Shown: one piece after another, positions 50,430-61,321 of the stretch
How the letters are laid out: every line of letters starts with the position of its first letter
How positions within the stretch are numbered: the stretch's first letter is position 1
NCBI GenBank assembly: GCA_010279815.1
Contig: QEOQ01000206.1
Coordinates: 1,356,854 to 1,420,853, forward strand
From: Brachionus plicatilis
Lineage: Eukaryota > Rotifera > Eurotatoria > Ploima > Brachionidae
Length of the DNA stretch: 64,000 nucleotides
Direction: 5' to 3'
Notes under the pieces: generated by a model
Database searches by the model: none
The model's input: the letters and a program-made list of their open reading frames with translations, nothing else
What the model was told of the DNA's origin: nothing
Translations under genes and position numbers: made by a program

Positions 50430-50914
50430 CCCAGTCAAGCTAAAAACGATGACTTCATGGATGATGCATCTATGAATCATCTCATTTTTTAAAGATGAAA
50501 AATGATTTTGGATTAAAACCAGAAAATTTTCATTGTATTCTCTTCAAAACATTTAGAAATGACCCAATCATGAAGTACTTTAGTTTTTCATCTTTGCTTC
50601 ATTCTTTAATTATCTCATCAATTATGAATGATTTATTTGGATTAAAACCAAGAAAAAGTTTATCAACTAATTGAATTTATTGTGATATATTATTGGTTCG
50701 TTGTAAAGTTTTGTGCTAAATAAACTTTGAAAAAATTTGGATAAAAAAACTTATGTTTTTAAAACTTCTGCTTATTATTGTCTTCTTAAAAATAATTTGA
50801 AATATTAAAAAAATTATGATGTATTAGATTATTTTTATTATTCGATTATTTCCGATGAAATATTCTAATTTTCATCGCTGAATTTCGATGAAATAGTTCC
50901 TAACTCATTAATGA
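50430..50914. mobile_element. CCCAGTCA element, copy 2 (internal deletion, right end lost)
   Basis: It starts CCCAGTCAAGCTAAAAACGA and follows copy 1 closely for about 290 bp. It then jumps over what is 36822-37555 in copy 1, follows it again from AACTTTGAAAAAATTT, and stops matching after CCTAACTCATTAATGA, about 50 bp before the expected right end. It is a deletion derivative of the same family. Confidence 0.65.
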
Positions 50915-52271
50915 CATTAATTGGATTGGATAGAAGATTGAGAATTGTCATCAAGCATTATCAAAAAATGTTTTTGTTTTTTAAAAATTAAAATTTACAG
51001 TAGTGATTTGAATTCAAAACAAATGCATTTATAAAAAAATTAATTTGTTTAAGAAAGATAACTTTTATTTAAAACCAATATATTTCTTTTTAACCTAAAT
51101 AGTGAGACGAAACAATTTATTAAGCATCGTTGAGAAAATCTCAATTGTCTATCAATTTATGCTTCATTTTCATGACGACAAACGCCAAAAAAATTGGGAG
51201 TATTTTATTTAATAATTGGGGTATCACAAATAAATTCGCCTTCTTAGAAACTCTAATAATAACATTGACAACCTAATTAATTATTTTTATTTTATAAATA
51301 AATTAATGTTAATCGTTCAGAAAACTTTAGCATGATTTTTTCTAAGAAAAAGACCAACTTTCCATTTAAAAAAATTTTAATGGAAAGAATATACAAGTTG
51401 TAAGTGATTTAATTATTTTTTATTTAAAAAAGATTATGATCTAAATTTTTCAAAACTTGCTTGCAGTATTTCTTTGATTGTTGACAAAAGAATTTTCAGT
51501 ATAAAAACACTCTTCTTTCTTTAGACATCGGTAAAAATACAGGATACATCGGTAAATTTAAATCTTTATTTTGCCTAATTCTGATTATTGCTCATCTCTT
51601 TTTTCTTATTTTTCAAAAAGTTCAATAATTAAACTTGCTAATAGTTATTATATTGCAAAATTTAAGCGGTTTAAAGATTCAAATTTGGCATTTAAAACTT
51701 CAATGATTTAAACGACTTTTTAGAAAAATACAATTTATAAGCTTTTCAGCAAAGAATTTTACTGGATAAGCTATCTTTTTCTTTCAAAGCATTGTTTTAT
51801 CATAATTCACCTAAAAATCTTAAGATTCAATTGCTGTAAAACGGCTCAATGTTGAACTTATCTGTATACCATCTTTCAATTTTCAATAATATCAACTTAA
51901 TTTTATAAATTTGGAACGTGACTTACAATTTTTTTTCAATTTAAAACTTAGATAGAACCTTTTAAATTATGCTTAAACTTAATTTGAATTTTAAATTTTA
52001 TTTTAAATTTTTTCAATTTAATTTTTAACAAATTTATATTTGAATGAATGAAGAATTAATCGGTTTTTTATTGACAGAGACACTTTCCTGACAATTGACC
52101 AAAAACTTTAACTAATGAATTAAGTTCTTCAAAAAAGATTATGATCCAAACTCTTTCAGTCAAAATCAGAGAATATTTTTATAGGTTAAATTTTGATTTT
52201 TAGCATTAAAAATTTATTACGGATTTTGTGATTTATATTAAAAAATTTAAAATATAAAAATTATGAAACAT
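50915..52271. other. AT-rich spacer downstream of the heat-shock gene
   Basis: No gene is seen. Some stretches (for example near 51850-51910) resemble AT-rich LINE coding sequence but carry no motif I can defend. Confidence 0.35.
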
Positions 52272-52317
52272 TTTATTTGGAAAAAATAAATACAATTTTA
52301 AATAATTAAATAAAAAA

Positions 52318-53130
52318 CTAACCATGTTTTATTCTTTTATTAGATTCATTTAATTTTAAAGGAATACTTCTTTTTTCTGTAATATGTTCTTTTTTAATGG
52401 GGGCAGCTATAGATAATTCATCTTTTTCCAAAATGCACTTCAAATGCTCGAAATCCGTATTTTCAGGAAGTCTGCATCGTTTATATACATGAAATTTTGA
52501 ATATTCATCTTTTGAGTGTTTAATTTTTTCTCCTCTTACAATTAAGTCATTGTCCTTACAAGTAACTCTGATGTTAGATGGTTCAATACCTTGAGGCAAT
52601 GCAATATTCAACTGAACAATTTTGTTTCCTTTATTGTCATCGATAACCTTGGGTACCATTTCATATTTACCTTTAGCATTTTTTTTTTGCTCAGTTCTCA
52701 AAGGCACCTCTATGACCAAATTGCCTACTGATGTTACAAAACTTGCTAATTTGTCAGTTTCTGCATTCTCTGGTAAATCATAAGTTCGTCTAAATTCCTT
52801 GTGAATAAAATCACCATCACCTAAATCAATTCTTCCATTTCCACCAGTGACTACAAGTTTTTTTTCCTTGATTACTGTTTTGATTGTTTTCGGATCAAAT
52901 CCAAGGCAATCTAGGCTAAACCTGAATTTATGCGGCACTCTAGGCGGCTCTGTGACATCCATAAGAAATTTTGGCCGATCGATCCAATGTAAATTTCTTG
53001 CAATTGACCGATCAAGCTTATCGTATGGGTCAAACATGTCAAGCATTAATGGATCTGTTCTTTGGCCCTCCTCAGGCCAATGTGTTTCAAACATCGAACG
53101 TGGAAAATGTTGAGTTTTCAACAAAGACAT
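52318..53130 (-). CDS. Small heat-shock protein with two alpha-crystallin domains
   Basis: A single-exon gene of 270 codons from the Met at 53130 (MSLLKTQHFPRSMFETHWPE); an in-frame Met 11 codons upstream lies in an A-rich leader and is less likely. An N-terminal region is followed by a first alpha-crystallin domain (about 55-145, FRFSLDCLGFDPKTIKTVI, GDFIHKEFRRTYDLPENAET, GNLVIEVPLR). A second lies at about 160-255 (KIVQLNIALPQGIEPSNIRV, YKRCRLPENTDFEHLKCILE, KDELSIAAPI). Two domains in one chain are known from flatworm and some other protostome sHSPs. Such proteins hold unfolding clients without ATP in the cytoplasm. A short basic tail follows. AATAAA stands about 41 nt after the stop (52272-52277). 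Heat control is suggested by the upstream elements. Confidence 0.9.
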   Translation of the reverse strand: MSLLKTQHFPRSMFETHWPEEGQRTDPLMLDMFDPYDKLDRSIARNLHWIDRPKFLMDVTEPPRVPHKFRFSLDCLGFDPKTIKTVIKEKKLVVTGGNGRIDLGDGDFIHKEFRRTYDLPENAETDKLASFVTSVGNLVIEVPLRTEQKKNAKGKYEMVPKVIDDNKGNKIVQLNIALPQGIEPSNIRVTCKDNDLIVRGEKIKHSKDEYSKFHVYKRCRLPENTDFEHLKCILEKDELSIAAPIKKEHITEKRSIPLKLNESNKRIKHG

Positions 53131-53179
53131 ATTTTTGAATTTTTTTTTCTTGATTATTTTCAATCGATTCTAGTTTTTT

Positions 53180-53187
53180 ATTTATAG
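53180..53187 (-). promoter_or_regulatory. TATA box of the heat-shock gene
   Basis: On the minus strand the sequence reads CTATAAATAAAA, about 50 nt before the start codon and about 25 bp downstream of the heat-shock element. Confidence 0.55.
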
Positions 53188-53211
53188 CTAAATTTGAGGG
53201 CTGGTTTTTTA

Positions 53212-53224
53212 GAAATATCTAGAA
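53212..53224 (-). promoter_or_regulatory. Heat-shock element (near consensus)
   Basis: GAAATATCTAGAA on the plus strand fits nGAAnnTTCnnGAAn with one unit altered (ATC for TTC). It has the expected three-unit phase and lies directly upstream of the TATA box, as in heat-shock promoters bound by HSF1 trimers. Confidence 0.5.
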
Positions 53225-53360
53225 AGCCTTTTTAAGATATAAAACTTTTTAAGTATTTTTAAAATTCGGCCTAGCCTAGAAACGTGTTTAGTCTCAATTA
53301 GGATTATTTTTTATTCTAGAAAATACAAAATATTGAGGATAGCAAAATTTGGGTGGTATT

Positions 53361-53430
53361 CTGGTTTAGCTCAGTCGATGGAGCAAGGAACTCTTGGTCT
53401 GAGGGTCATGGGCTCAAACCCCATTGACCT
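53361..53430 (+). tRNA. Degenerate tRNA-Lys(CUU)-like sequence
   Basis: TTAGCTCAGTCGATGGAGCA is a good D-arm/A-box, GGGCTCAAACCCC a good T-arm/B-box (ATGGG/CCCAT stem), and a run of nine T (53430-53438) follows directly as a pol III stop. AACTCTTGG between them matches the tRNA-Lys CUU anticodon loop. The anticodon stem hardly pairs and only about four acceptor pairs (GGTT/GACC) are left, so a pseudogene or SINE head is more likely than a working tRNA. Confidence 0.4.
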
Positions 53431-53481
53431 TTTTTTTTACTTTATTTATTAATTATAATAATTTGAAAAAAATGATTAAAA

Positions 53482-56400
53482 TTATTTAATTGTTTGATAA
53501 GAAAAATTGATTGAACCTTTTTTAGACACAGAATCAAGAGATAATTTGTCTCGTTCGGTTGATATTACAGAAGAATGGTTGAACGAAATACGAGAAACGA
53601 TTGATGCTGGCTTAGAATTTTTAATTTTTGGCAATTTGACATAAAATGTATCTTCTTGATCTTTTATTAAGTTTTTAAGCTTTTCTTCTTCCAAATTGCT
53701 GGGAAAGCCCTTGGCTAAAATTTTAAGCAGCAAGCTTAAATAAAATAAACAAAATATAGAAAAAATTAATTTTTAAAATTCTATTTAATTTGTGATTACT
53801 CAGATTTTTCTCTTAATTTTTTGCATACAGGGTCACTTATTGTATTCTTAAAATGTTCGATTTTTTTCTTAGAATTCTGAAAAGAAAATTTTTTCTAAAT
53901 GTAAAAATTTTTAGAAAATAAATAATACATCCGGGTTTTCGGTTTTAGTGCTAACAATAAATTTACAACTTGATTGTTTGGATCTGAAACAAAATACTAT
54001 TCTGTCACGGGTAAACATTTTAATGCTCATGTAGTCATTAAGCCTTGATATGACAGGACGGAAAGTGTTCATTTTTGATTCTGATGGCCATAACCATCTT
54101 CGAATGCATTTACCATTCTCATCAAAATTAATTGCTCCGTAATGATTTAACTGATACCTTTAGAAATTTTTTTTAGAGAATTAGAAAAATATTATAAATT
54201 GATTGCATACCTTAATTTTCCACTACAGTAATTGCAAAAACCATTTCCGTTTGAATCAAAATAAGCTAATGGAATCGAATTTTTATCTTGATCACTGAAC
54301 GCTATAAAAGATCTAAAATTCCCGAATATAGAAATTACAATAGCAATATTTCCTTTATCAAAAAATTTATAGTAAAATTTTATTTTTTTTAAACAAAAAA
54401 ATTGTACATACCATTCGGATAATAAATAGTTCCTGTTTGATCAGATAACATTAGTTCGAAAAGACTCCCATTGTTATAATACTTATAGCTTGTTTTAGTG
54501 AATTGCATAGGCTAAATTATTTTCAAATAAATAAAAAATTATTAATTATATTTTCTTACAATTTTTTCAACTAAATCAAAGACAGAAATATTTCTGTCTC
54601 TTTGGAATTCAGGCTCTGTTTCTTTCTGATTTTTTTTCGGGACATTCTTGTATAAAACTGTCCATCCTAAAAATAAACTTTTAAATTTTTTTTTTCATCT
54701 TAGAAACCAAATTACCTTGTTCAATATATTCCCTATTAGACAAAGAATAATTTATTTTATCTTTGGCTTTATCTTCAGATGATTTAAAACTAACAACATT
54801 TGAAAGTGGCTCTCCAAGATTGGAAGTCTTTTCCGATTCTTCTTTTATTTGATCCTTTTCCACGATACTTGAAATCCCTTAAATTTATATATTAAAATTT
54901 TTCAAATCCTTCATATTCACAGACAATTAATTGTAGGAAAAAAATTAATGGCACTAATAGGAAATTATATAATCATAAATGATCATTTGATTATCTTCAA
55001 GATATTTTAAATTTGCCTCTAAAAAGATTTAATTTAGACTAAATTATGTAAAAGTGATTTGAAAGAATAAAGTAAAAAATTTATCTAAAAAATTTGGGTC
55101 ACGCCTGTTTTATGACCAGTTGGTCACAAAATTTGTGACTAAGTTAGTCGATACCGATTTGGTGACCACTCTGGTCATTAAAGTTTATGACCAGGTTTTT
55201 TGTGACCAAGAAAAAAAATGGTGACCAGGAAAAAAATTGAGTGACCAGGAAAAAAATTGAGTGACCAGGAAAAAAATTGAGTGACCAGGAAAAAAAATGT
55301 GTGACCAGAATTTTTTTTTAATTATTAAAATCTTAATAAACATTAGAATTCTTTAAGAGTAAATTTTAATGACCGAATTTAAAAAAAATAAAAAATACGA
55401 ATGTCATTTATTTTTATGAACTCTTGACTGATGCATTTTCAGACCTTTTTCGCCCTCAAAAAATCGACCAAATATAAAGCAAAAATAAAGTTTTTATTAT
55501 TTTAAAATTATATAATTAAAAAAGTATGGCTTAAACATCTTTAATTTAAAAAATACCGCGATTTATTTTAATGGACCCAATCGTTTAACATGATGTGAAA
55601 AAGTTAGCTAACTATCAAGAAAAAAAAAATTTCCACGCTCAATTACTGATCGTAAATATTAACTTGAATTTGAAAATTCAATATATTGACACAATGATAT
55701 TTTGACACAATGATTAATTAATTGCTTATTTTTCTTTATTAAAAAAAAAATAAATTAAACTTTATTTTGTTTTTTTTAATATTTTATTTTGAAATAGCTT
55801 TAGTCAAATTATGATAATTTGAAGAATTCCTTAAAGAAAATAAAAGTTTTTAAGGGTTAATATAAAAGGGAATACTTATTTCTGAAAATTGATCGTTCAA
55901 AAATTTAAAAATTATTTAACAGGCTTGTCATTTTAGAATGTAATTTTTTTTGTTTATTCCATAAAACCTTGAAGACTACCTCATGGGATTTTTGTACATA
56001 ATGGTTAAGTTAATAAGTTAATATATTTTTTTTTAATTTTTTTTAAATTAATAAAATTTAACTCGGAACAATATCAAAATTATTTATTTTATTTAGTAGG
56101 CTTTACTAAAAAAATCCGTAATTTTAGATTGGGATTTAGGTATTGTGATTTCTCAATTTATACAAAAATTTAAGAGAAAAATGGAGACTAAAAGAGATTA
56201 TAAAGCATGTGAAATGTCATGTCATTTAAATCCATGTCAAAGATTTTTGACAAGGATTTAAATTTTTAAAAAAAATAATATTAAAAGCTTATATCATTTT
56301 AAATTTTTTCATCCTATGAGACTATATGATAAATTAAAATAAAGCAAATTGAGATAATAGTTTAAATTATAACGTTTATTTTCAATTTTTTTATAAACCA

Positions 56401-57813
56401 TGGGGTTAAAGTGAAAATAATATTTAAAAAAGTTGAAGTTTTGACTGAGTCCTAGATGTCTTATTGTTATTTATACACCAGAACTTCGCGGTAATTTGCA
56501 AGGATTTATGGTAGGTTTTAACATTCTCCATGTTTTTTTATGATATAAAAAAGATAGGACTAAGCTATTTACTTAGAATAAAAATTTTGCTACTAAATAC
56601 AAATTCTCGAAATTTCGAATTTCAAAATTAAACCTATCTCATTGTTCACATCGTTTACAAAGAAATGGGTTCTCTAGTTGTTGATAAAAAAAATAACAAT
56701 TTTGTAACGAAAAGTAAATCTTAATCAAATATCACAAATATTTACTTTTAGTTCAATTTTTTATTTTGAAAAAAATTTTGGTTAAATTAGCTTTTTGTAA
56801 ATAGCTATTTTAACTTATTTTAATAAAATTACTTTGCCTTAAATTTAAAATTAATAAGATACTTTTATTAATTGTTAAAATAGCAGCCGATTCATTTGGT
56901 TTGATAGATTGTTTTTTGACTACTTTATTGTATCGAATAGGCTTATCAAATTTTATTTTAAATTTCGGTTTGATAACATTTCTTTCCAATTTTCTTAAAT
57001 AAATTTTTAGCAACTAAATTTAAACCAAAATATTAATACTTTATTTCGAATATTCTTTTTTGAATTAATGCTTTCTTTTTCTTAATTTCTTCCATATAAG
57101 CAGTTGATCTAAAATTATCAATAGTTATACTTTGCCGTAGTGCTTCCTGGAATCGATTGTGCTCAATTAAGCCTTCTACATATTCTTTGTAGTCTGAGCA
57201 GCAATTCTGGAAATTAAAATGAAAAAATTTTGAAAAATAAAAGGAATCAACAAATACATTTGAGTCTTCCCAATTAAAAGTAGATTTCTGACAAAATTGG
57301 CAAATGATTTCTCCATTTAGATACTCGTCAAGAGTGTGTCGAAAAAAATTTTGTGTTTGATTAACTATTTCATCGTCAAAATATTTATCAAAAGACAACC
57401 TTGATGCAATTCGACTTATTTTGTTGGTAAACTTTAAAATCTTTGGAAGCCCGATTTCTACTTGATCTTTATAAATTTCTGTTAAACTGTTTTCCTCATC
57501 ACTTTCTAGAGTAGCCAATTTTATTTTTTTTTTAATTTAAAGTTTTTTTTAGATACCAGAGTGTTGATCAGTTGATAAGTGATCATCATTCGACAAATCT
57601 AGACTTCTATTTTGATTCTCAAAACTAAAGCTTTTTTTTGTAAATATTGATTCGTTTGACAGGGATTTATTAAAAGCTAAATCAACTAAAAATAATAAAT
57701 TTTAGCAAATATTTTTTCGATTTTAGAAAATTTGAACCTTTAGGCAACGATTGAGATGATTGGGATAAAGAAGATAAAGATTCTACTTCATTTGAAATTT
57801 CGCTAAGCGACAT
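53482..57813 (-). CDS. ERICH6/FAM194-like protein (12 exons)
   Basis: Exons on the minus strand: 57813-57738, 57685-57557, 57505-57258, 57206-57040, 56993-56833, 54877-54716, 54666-54560, 54511-54412, 54352-54211, 54157-53929, 53876-53800, 53734-53482. Every intron is GT-AG, most are 46-65 bp, and all phases agree, giving 616 residues. The N-terminus is acidic and Ser-rich. A zinc-binding-like cluster (CQFC at 137-140, CC at 153-154, then SDYKEY) comes first. The FAM194 domain lies at about 315-507: GWTVLY, SYKYYNNGSLFELMLSDQTG, TIYYPNGNIAIVIS, YFDSNGNGF, GKCIRRWLWP, NDYMSIKMFTRDRIVFCF. The match to the glutamate-rich protein 6 family is good in both parts. The molecular role of this family is not established. 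The fifth intron is long (1955 bp) and holds a minisatellite. Exons 1-2 rest on splice logic alone. Confidence 0.8.
54878..56832. other. Long intron of the ERICH6-like gene
   Basis: AT-rich with a CTGGTCA-rich segment and minisatellite near 55098-55312. The remainder shows no gene or clear element. All other introns of this gene are about 50-65 bp, so this one has probably grown by insertion. Confidence 0.5.
55220..55312. repeat. 20-bp minisatellite in an ERICH6-like intron
   Basis: Five head-to-tail units of GTGACCAGGAAAAAAATTGA with small changes at the edges. The preceding 120 bp (55098-55215) contains further GACCAG/CTGGTCA words in both orientations, so the array grew inside a sequence already rich in this motif. 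Confidence 0.75.
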
Positions 57814-58370
57814 CCTGATTGAAAATGAAAATATTCGATTTAATTTGATGGCACAGCTTGAACAATTAGCTCTAAGAATTATTTTAGTAAAAAATTAAAA
57901 ACATAGTTTCTATGCAACCTTTTTTCCGATATCTTTAAATGTTTTAGCTGAAATACAATGGCACTAAGTTAAATTATTTTTTTTAATTTTCTTCTTTATT
58001 TTGCCTTAAGTAAAGTAATTTAATTGTGATTTTTTCTTTCTTTTAATCATTAATAAATATAATTCTGAAAGCTAATTTTTAAAATTTCACTGTTTTCGTT
58101 TCAGGAAACAGAATTTAGTTTAAAAATAAATAAAAAATTGTTTTCAATAAACAAGAATAAGAATTTTGTAATTAATATTCTCGAATGAACAAATTTTTGA
58201 AGAGAAAAATTAAAATTTAAAATTTGAATAAATTTTTAAAATTCGTTTTTAGGCTTTTTCTTACTTAAATTATTTTTTATGGTTCTATGGAATTTTTTTC
58301 AGTTTTTAACCAGATATTTTGAATAATACACACATACAGATTATTATAGCAGATAGTTTAATTAAAAAAC
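57814..58370. other. Upstream region of the ERICH6-like gene
   Basis: AT-rich; no TATA box or other control site that I can defend. It ends at the 8-bp target duplication (58363-58370) of the next element. Confidence 0.4.
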
Positions 58371-59341
58371 TAGTGTTGGGCGGCGGCCAACTTTGGCCGG
58401 CCGGTCTACGGCCGGACTTGAACGGCCAGTTGGCCGGCCAGTTTAAACAGCCTATTTTGGCCGTGAATTTAACGGCCGCATTTTAGACCGTCCGTGAATT
58501 GGCCGACCGTCTGTGGACCGTTTTTAAAAAGGCCGACCTTTCCAAGGCCGGCCACAAGACAGACCGAGCGTGAAATGGCCGGCCAAATTTTAGAAAACCG
58601 TTTTGGCATTTTGGCCAACTATCGGCCAAAATAAAAACCGACCGTAAAGTGGCCGGCCAACTGACTGACCGACCGTGTGGTGGCCGGCCAACTGAAAGAC
58701 CGTTAAACGGCCAACCGTGTGCAGACCGGTCGGCTACAAAACGGTTCAAAAAAAAAATTTTACTTAGATGTTTAAAAAAAAAATTTAAGGTATTAAAAGT
58801 AGAATTTATTATTTATCAAAATTTTGGATCAGGTAATTTTTAATTATTAACCCCTAATTTTTTCGATTTTTTTCAAAAATCGTTAAATTTTATATATAAA
58901 TTTATAATTCGGTATTTTAGATAGTTTTTATAAAAACGATTTTAATAAAAAAAATTAAATTCATAAAAATCGATGATGAAAATCTAATTAGTTTTAATGT
59001 TTATTTCTTTAAAATTTTAAATTTTTATTAAATGCCTTTAAATATTTTAAACATCTAAGTAAAATTTTTTTTTTGGACCGTTTTGTGGCCGGCCGGTCTG
59101 CACACGGTTGGCCGTTTAACGGTCTTTCAGTTGGCCGGCCACCACACGGTCGGTTTTTATTTTGGCCGAAGGTCAAACGGCCACCTCACGGTCTTTTAAA
59201 ATTTGGCCGGCCATTTCACGGTCGGTCAGTCAGTTGGCCGCGGCTTGGCCGGCCAGTCACGGTCATTGGCCGTTAAATGAACCGGCCGTTTTTTGGCCGC
59301 TTGCACGGCCGGCCACGTGCCCTCTCGACCGGTCCCAACTA
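58371..59341. mobile_element. GGCCG-armed fold-back element (hAT-type ends, 8-bp TSD)
   Basis: It starts TAGTGTTGGG and ends CCCAACTA, flanked by exact 8-bp duplications TAAAAAAC (58363-58370 and 59342-59349). Both arms are packed with GGCCG, GGCCGGCC and ACCGT/ACGGT words in a very AT-rich setting. They are inverted copies over long stretches: 58670-58755 matches 59065-59155 almost base for base. The pairing continues into the AT-rich centre (TTTTACTTAGATGTTT with AAACATCTAAGTAAAA). No transposase is present. Termini and duplication length are those of the hAT superfamily; the arms may be transposase-binding repeats. Open frames in the arms are artefacts of GC content. Confidence 0.8.
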
Positions 59342-59429
59342 TAAAAAACTAAATAAATCTGATTTTTTATCATTATATAATGTACCATTAAAATGTGTAT
59401 ATTTTTTGTCAGTATATAATTATTTTTAT

Positions 59430-60352
59430 TAGTGGATATTTTTTTTTAATAAAAATTAGATGAAATCAATAAGAAGTAGATAATAGTTTTTAATAGTAGA
59501 TATTTATTTTTTCAAACATAGATAATTAAAAAAAAAACATAAGAAAAACAGAAAGAAAAATTACCTTGAATAAAACAAACAAAGTAATTGACACTTAATT
59601 TCTTAAACTTTTTGACGGCTGCTCACTTTCATTATTAGATTTTTTTGGTCTTCCACATTTACGTTTCTCAGAAATTTGAATATTGTTTTCGACTAGATCT
59701 TGGACTGCTGAATTTGAAGCCAAAACAAGTTGATTTTGATGAGAGACATTAAAGATTGTATAGTTTATCTTTCTGGTACATTTCCAATACCCGATTGTTG
59801 CTTTTTTCCCATGCTTCTTTTGAATTAGCGTTGCTGTGCTGGTGGAGACAATCTTCGATACAAACTTGAACTTCTAGACTTGTTCGAAGCTTAAGCGAAA
59901 GAATTTTTTTTGAACAAGAGCTACACTTGTAAAATTGCTTTTTGCCAAGTTTTGTAATTCTTTTTTTCTTTTTTGACCACTTATTTCCGTCTATAAATAT
60001 ATAGTTCCTTTTGGCAGCTCCGAACGGCGTAGTGCCTTCTTTTCAGTCAGCCTGTTAGGAATATTTTGTAATTAATTATTATTATTATTAATATTAATAT
60101 GTTTAGCTTAATATATTACGCAATTAAGAAATTAATTTAATTCAAAGTGGTAATTTTTTGAAGTGTAAGTGTCAAAAAACAAAAAATTAGCACTTTTTGA
60201 TAAATATCTACTTCAGAAAACAATTATCTACATTTGAATAAAAATATCTTTTGAATACTATTTTTATCTAATTAAAAAAATTATTTATCTACTATTTATT
60301 TTATCTACTTTTTTAAATTAAATTATCTACTAAAAAAAACATTTATCTACTA
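59430..60352. mobile_element. AGTAGATA-armed element enclosing a zinc-finger remnant
   Basis: The left end TAGTGGATATTTTTTTTT is followed by repeated AGTAGATA/TAGATAAT words to about 59530. The right side (60195-60352) repeats TATCTACT in the opposite sense and ends TATCTACTA. Between them lies a minus-strand zinc-finger coding remnant. The layout matches the two neighbouring fold-back elements in size and TAGT termini, but I find no matching 8-bp duplication, so its outer limits are less sure. Confidence 0.45.
59603..60034 (-). pseudogene. FLYWCH-like zinc finger with AT-hook, broken
   Basis: The minus-strand frame reads GTTPFGAAKRNYIFIDGNKW, KKRITKLGKKQFYKCSSCSK, then LRTSLEVQVCIEDCLHQHSN and LEMYQKDKLYNL before a stop. 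The C-x2-C ... H-x-H spacing after an aromatic, basic start resembles FLYWCH zinc fingers, which bind DNA and occur in MULE-type transposases and in many invertebrate genes. In another frame the sequence goes on with NVSHQNQLVLASNSAVQDLV and KRKCGRPKK, an AT-hook, to a stop at 59603-59605. A single indel or an unseen intron would join them. No transposase core is visible. Confidence 0.45.
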
Positions 60353-60965
60353 ACGAAAAACTAGGCCCATTAAAATCTGAAATTATTCTTGAAATTCAAC
60401 TTTAGATTTTGAAGCAACAGACGAATATGTAAAAGGTTTAGATTTTTTAAACTTTTTTGCTTATTTCATCGAACTAAAGCTTTATTTAATTTAAAAGCTC
60501 ATATTAAAATTTAAGTATATTAAATTCTATGTAATTTCTATTATTGTTATTAAAAGTGATTGATTTCTTTACATAAGAGAAAAGAGGGAAAAAGAGGAGG
60601 AAAGAAATCGAAATAGGTAATTTTAGCCTGTGCTTTCAATTAAAATACCTATTTAAATTGAATCGATTTTAATTATTTTATTTTAAATTATCCCTGTTGG
60701 AATTCCCAAAAAAAAATTAAATTAATTTTTATTTTCCAACTGGACAGAATTAAAAAATTTAATTTATTTGCTCGTTATTTATTTTTTTGTTCAATAGTTG
60801 TACTGAAATCTATATTAAATACAATATTAAAAATTAAAATTATATTTAAAAGTTGTTTAAAATGTTTATAGTTTTAGAATCTGTATAAATCTCGGAGTGT
60901 TGCAGAGATCAAAAAGGTCCTTGAGAGAAATATTTCAAATATTTTAAGATAAAGTCTAAATGCTG

Positions 60966-61321
60966 GGGGTTGTGAAGTTCATTTCAATTCGATCGTTTCA
61001 ATTCAGAAAAATTTGAATAACTTCTTTACTAAAAGAGATAATTAAGTTCTATAAAATGCTTAATTATAAGCAGATTTGCTTAATTCAGTAAAATTGGTCT
61101 GCAAAATACCCTGCAATTTTCTGCATTTTACACGCCTTTAAAAACTATTCTAATCAACTTTGCAATTATATTGCAGAGTTTTTGCAAAAATATATTTTCG
61201 GATTAAGCAATGTTGCTTAAACATTAAGCATTTAACAAAACCAAATTATTTCTTATTGTAAAAAAGTTATTCAAATTTTTCTGAATTGAAACGATCGAAT
61301 TGAAATGAACTTCACAACCCC
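60966..61321. mobile_element. 356-bp MITE with ~58-bp near-perfect inverted ends
   Basis: GGGGTTGTGAAGTTCATTTC, AATTCGATCGTTTCAATTCA and GAAAAATTTGAATAACTT at the left are repeated as an exact reverse complement at 61264-61321. The interior is AT-rich with AAGCA/TGCTTAA words. The near identity of the arms implies recent insertion. It stands directly before the LINE remnant at 61322. No target duplication was recognised. Confidence 0.75.

Noticed and set aside
58483..59344. Four open frames in the GGCCG arms (60-88 codons)
   Set aside because: GC-rich inverted repeats lack stop codons by composition; the peptides are repeats of Gly-Arg-Pro-like words and mirror each other on the two strands.
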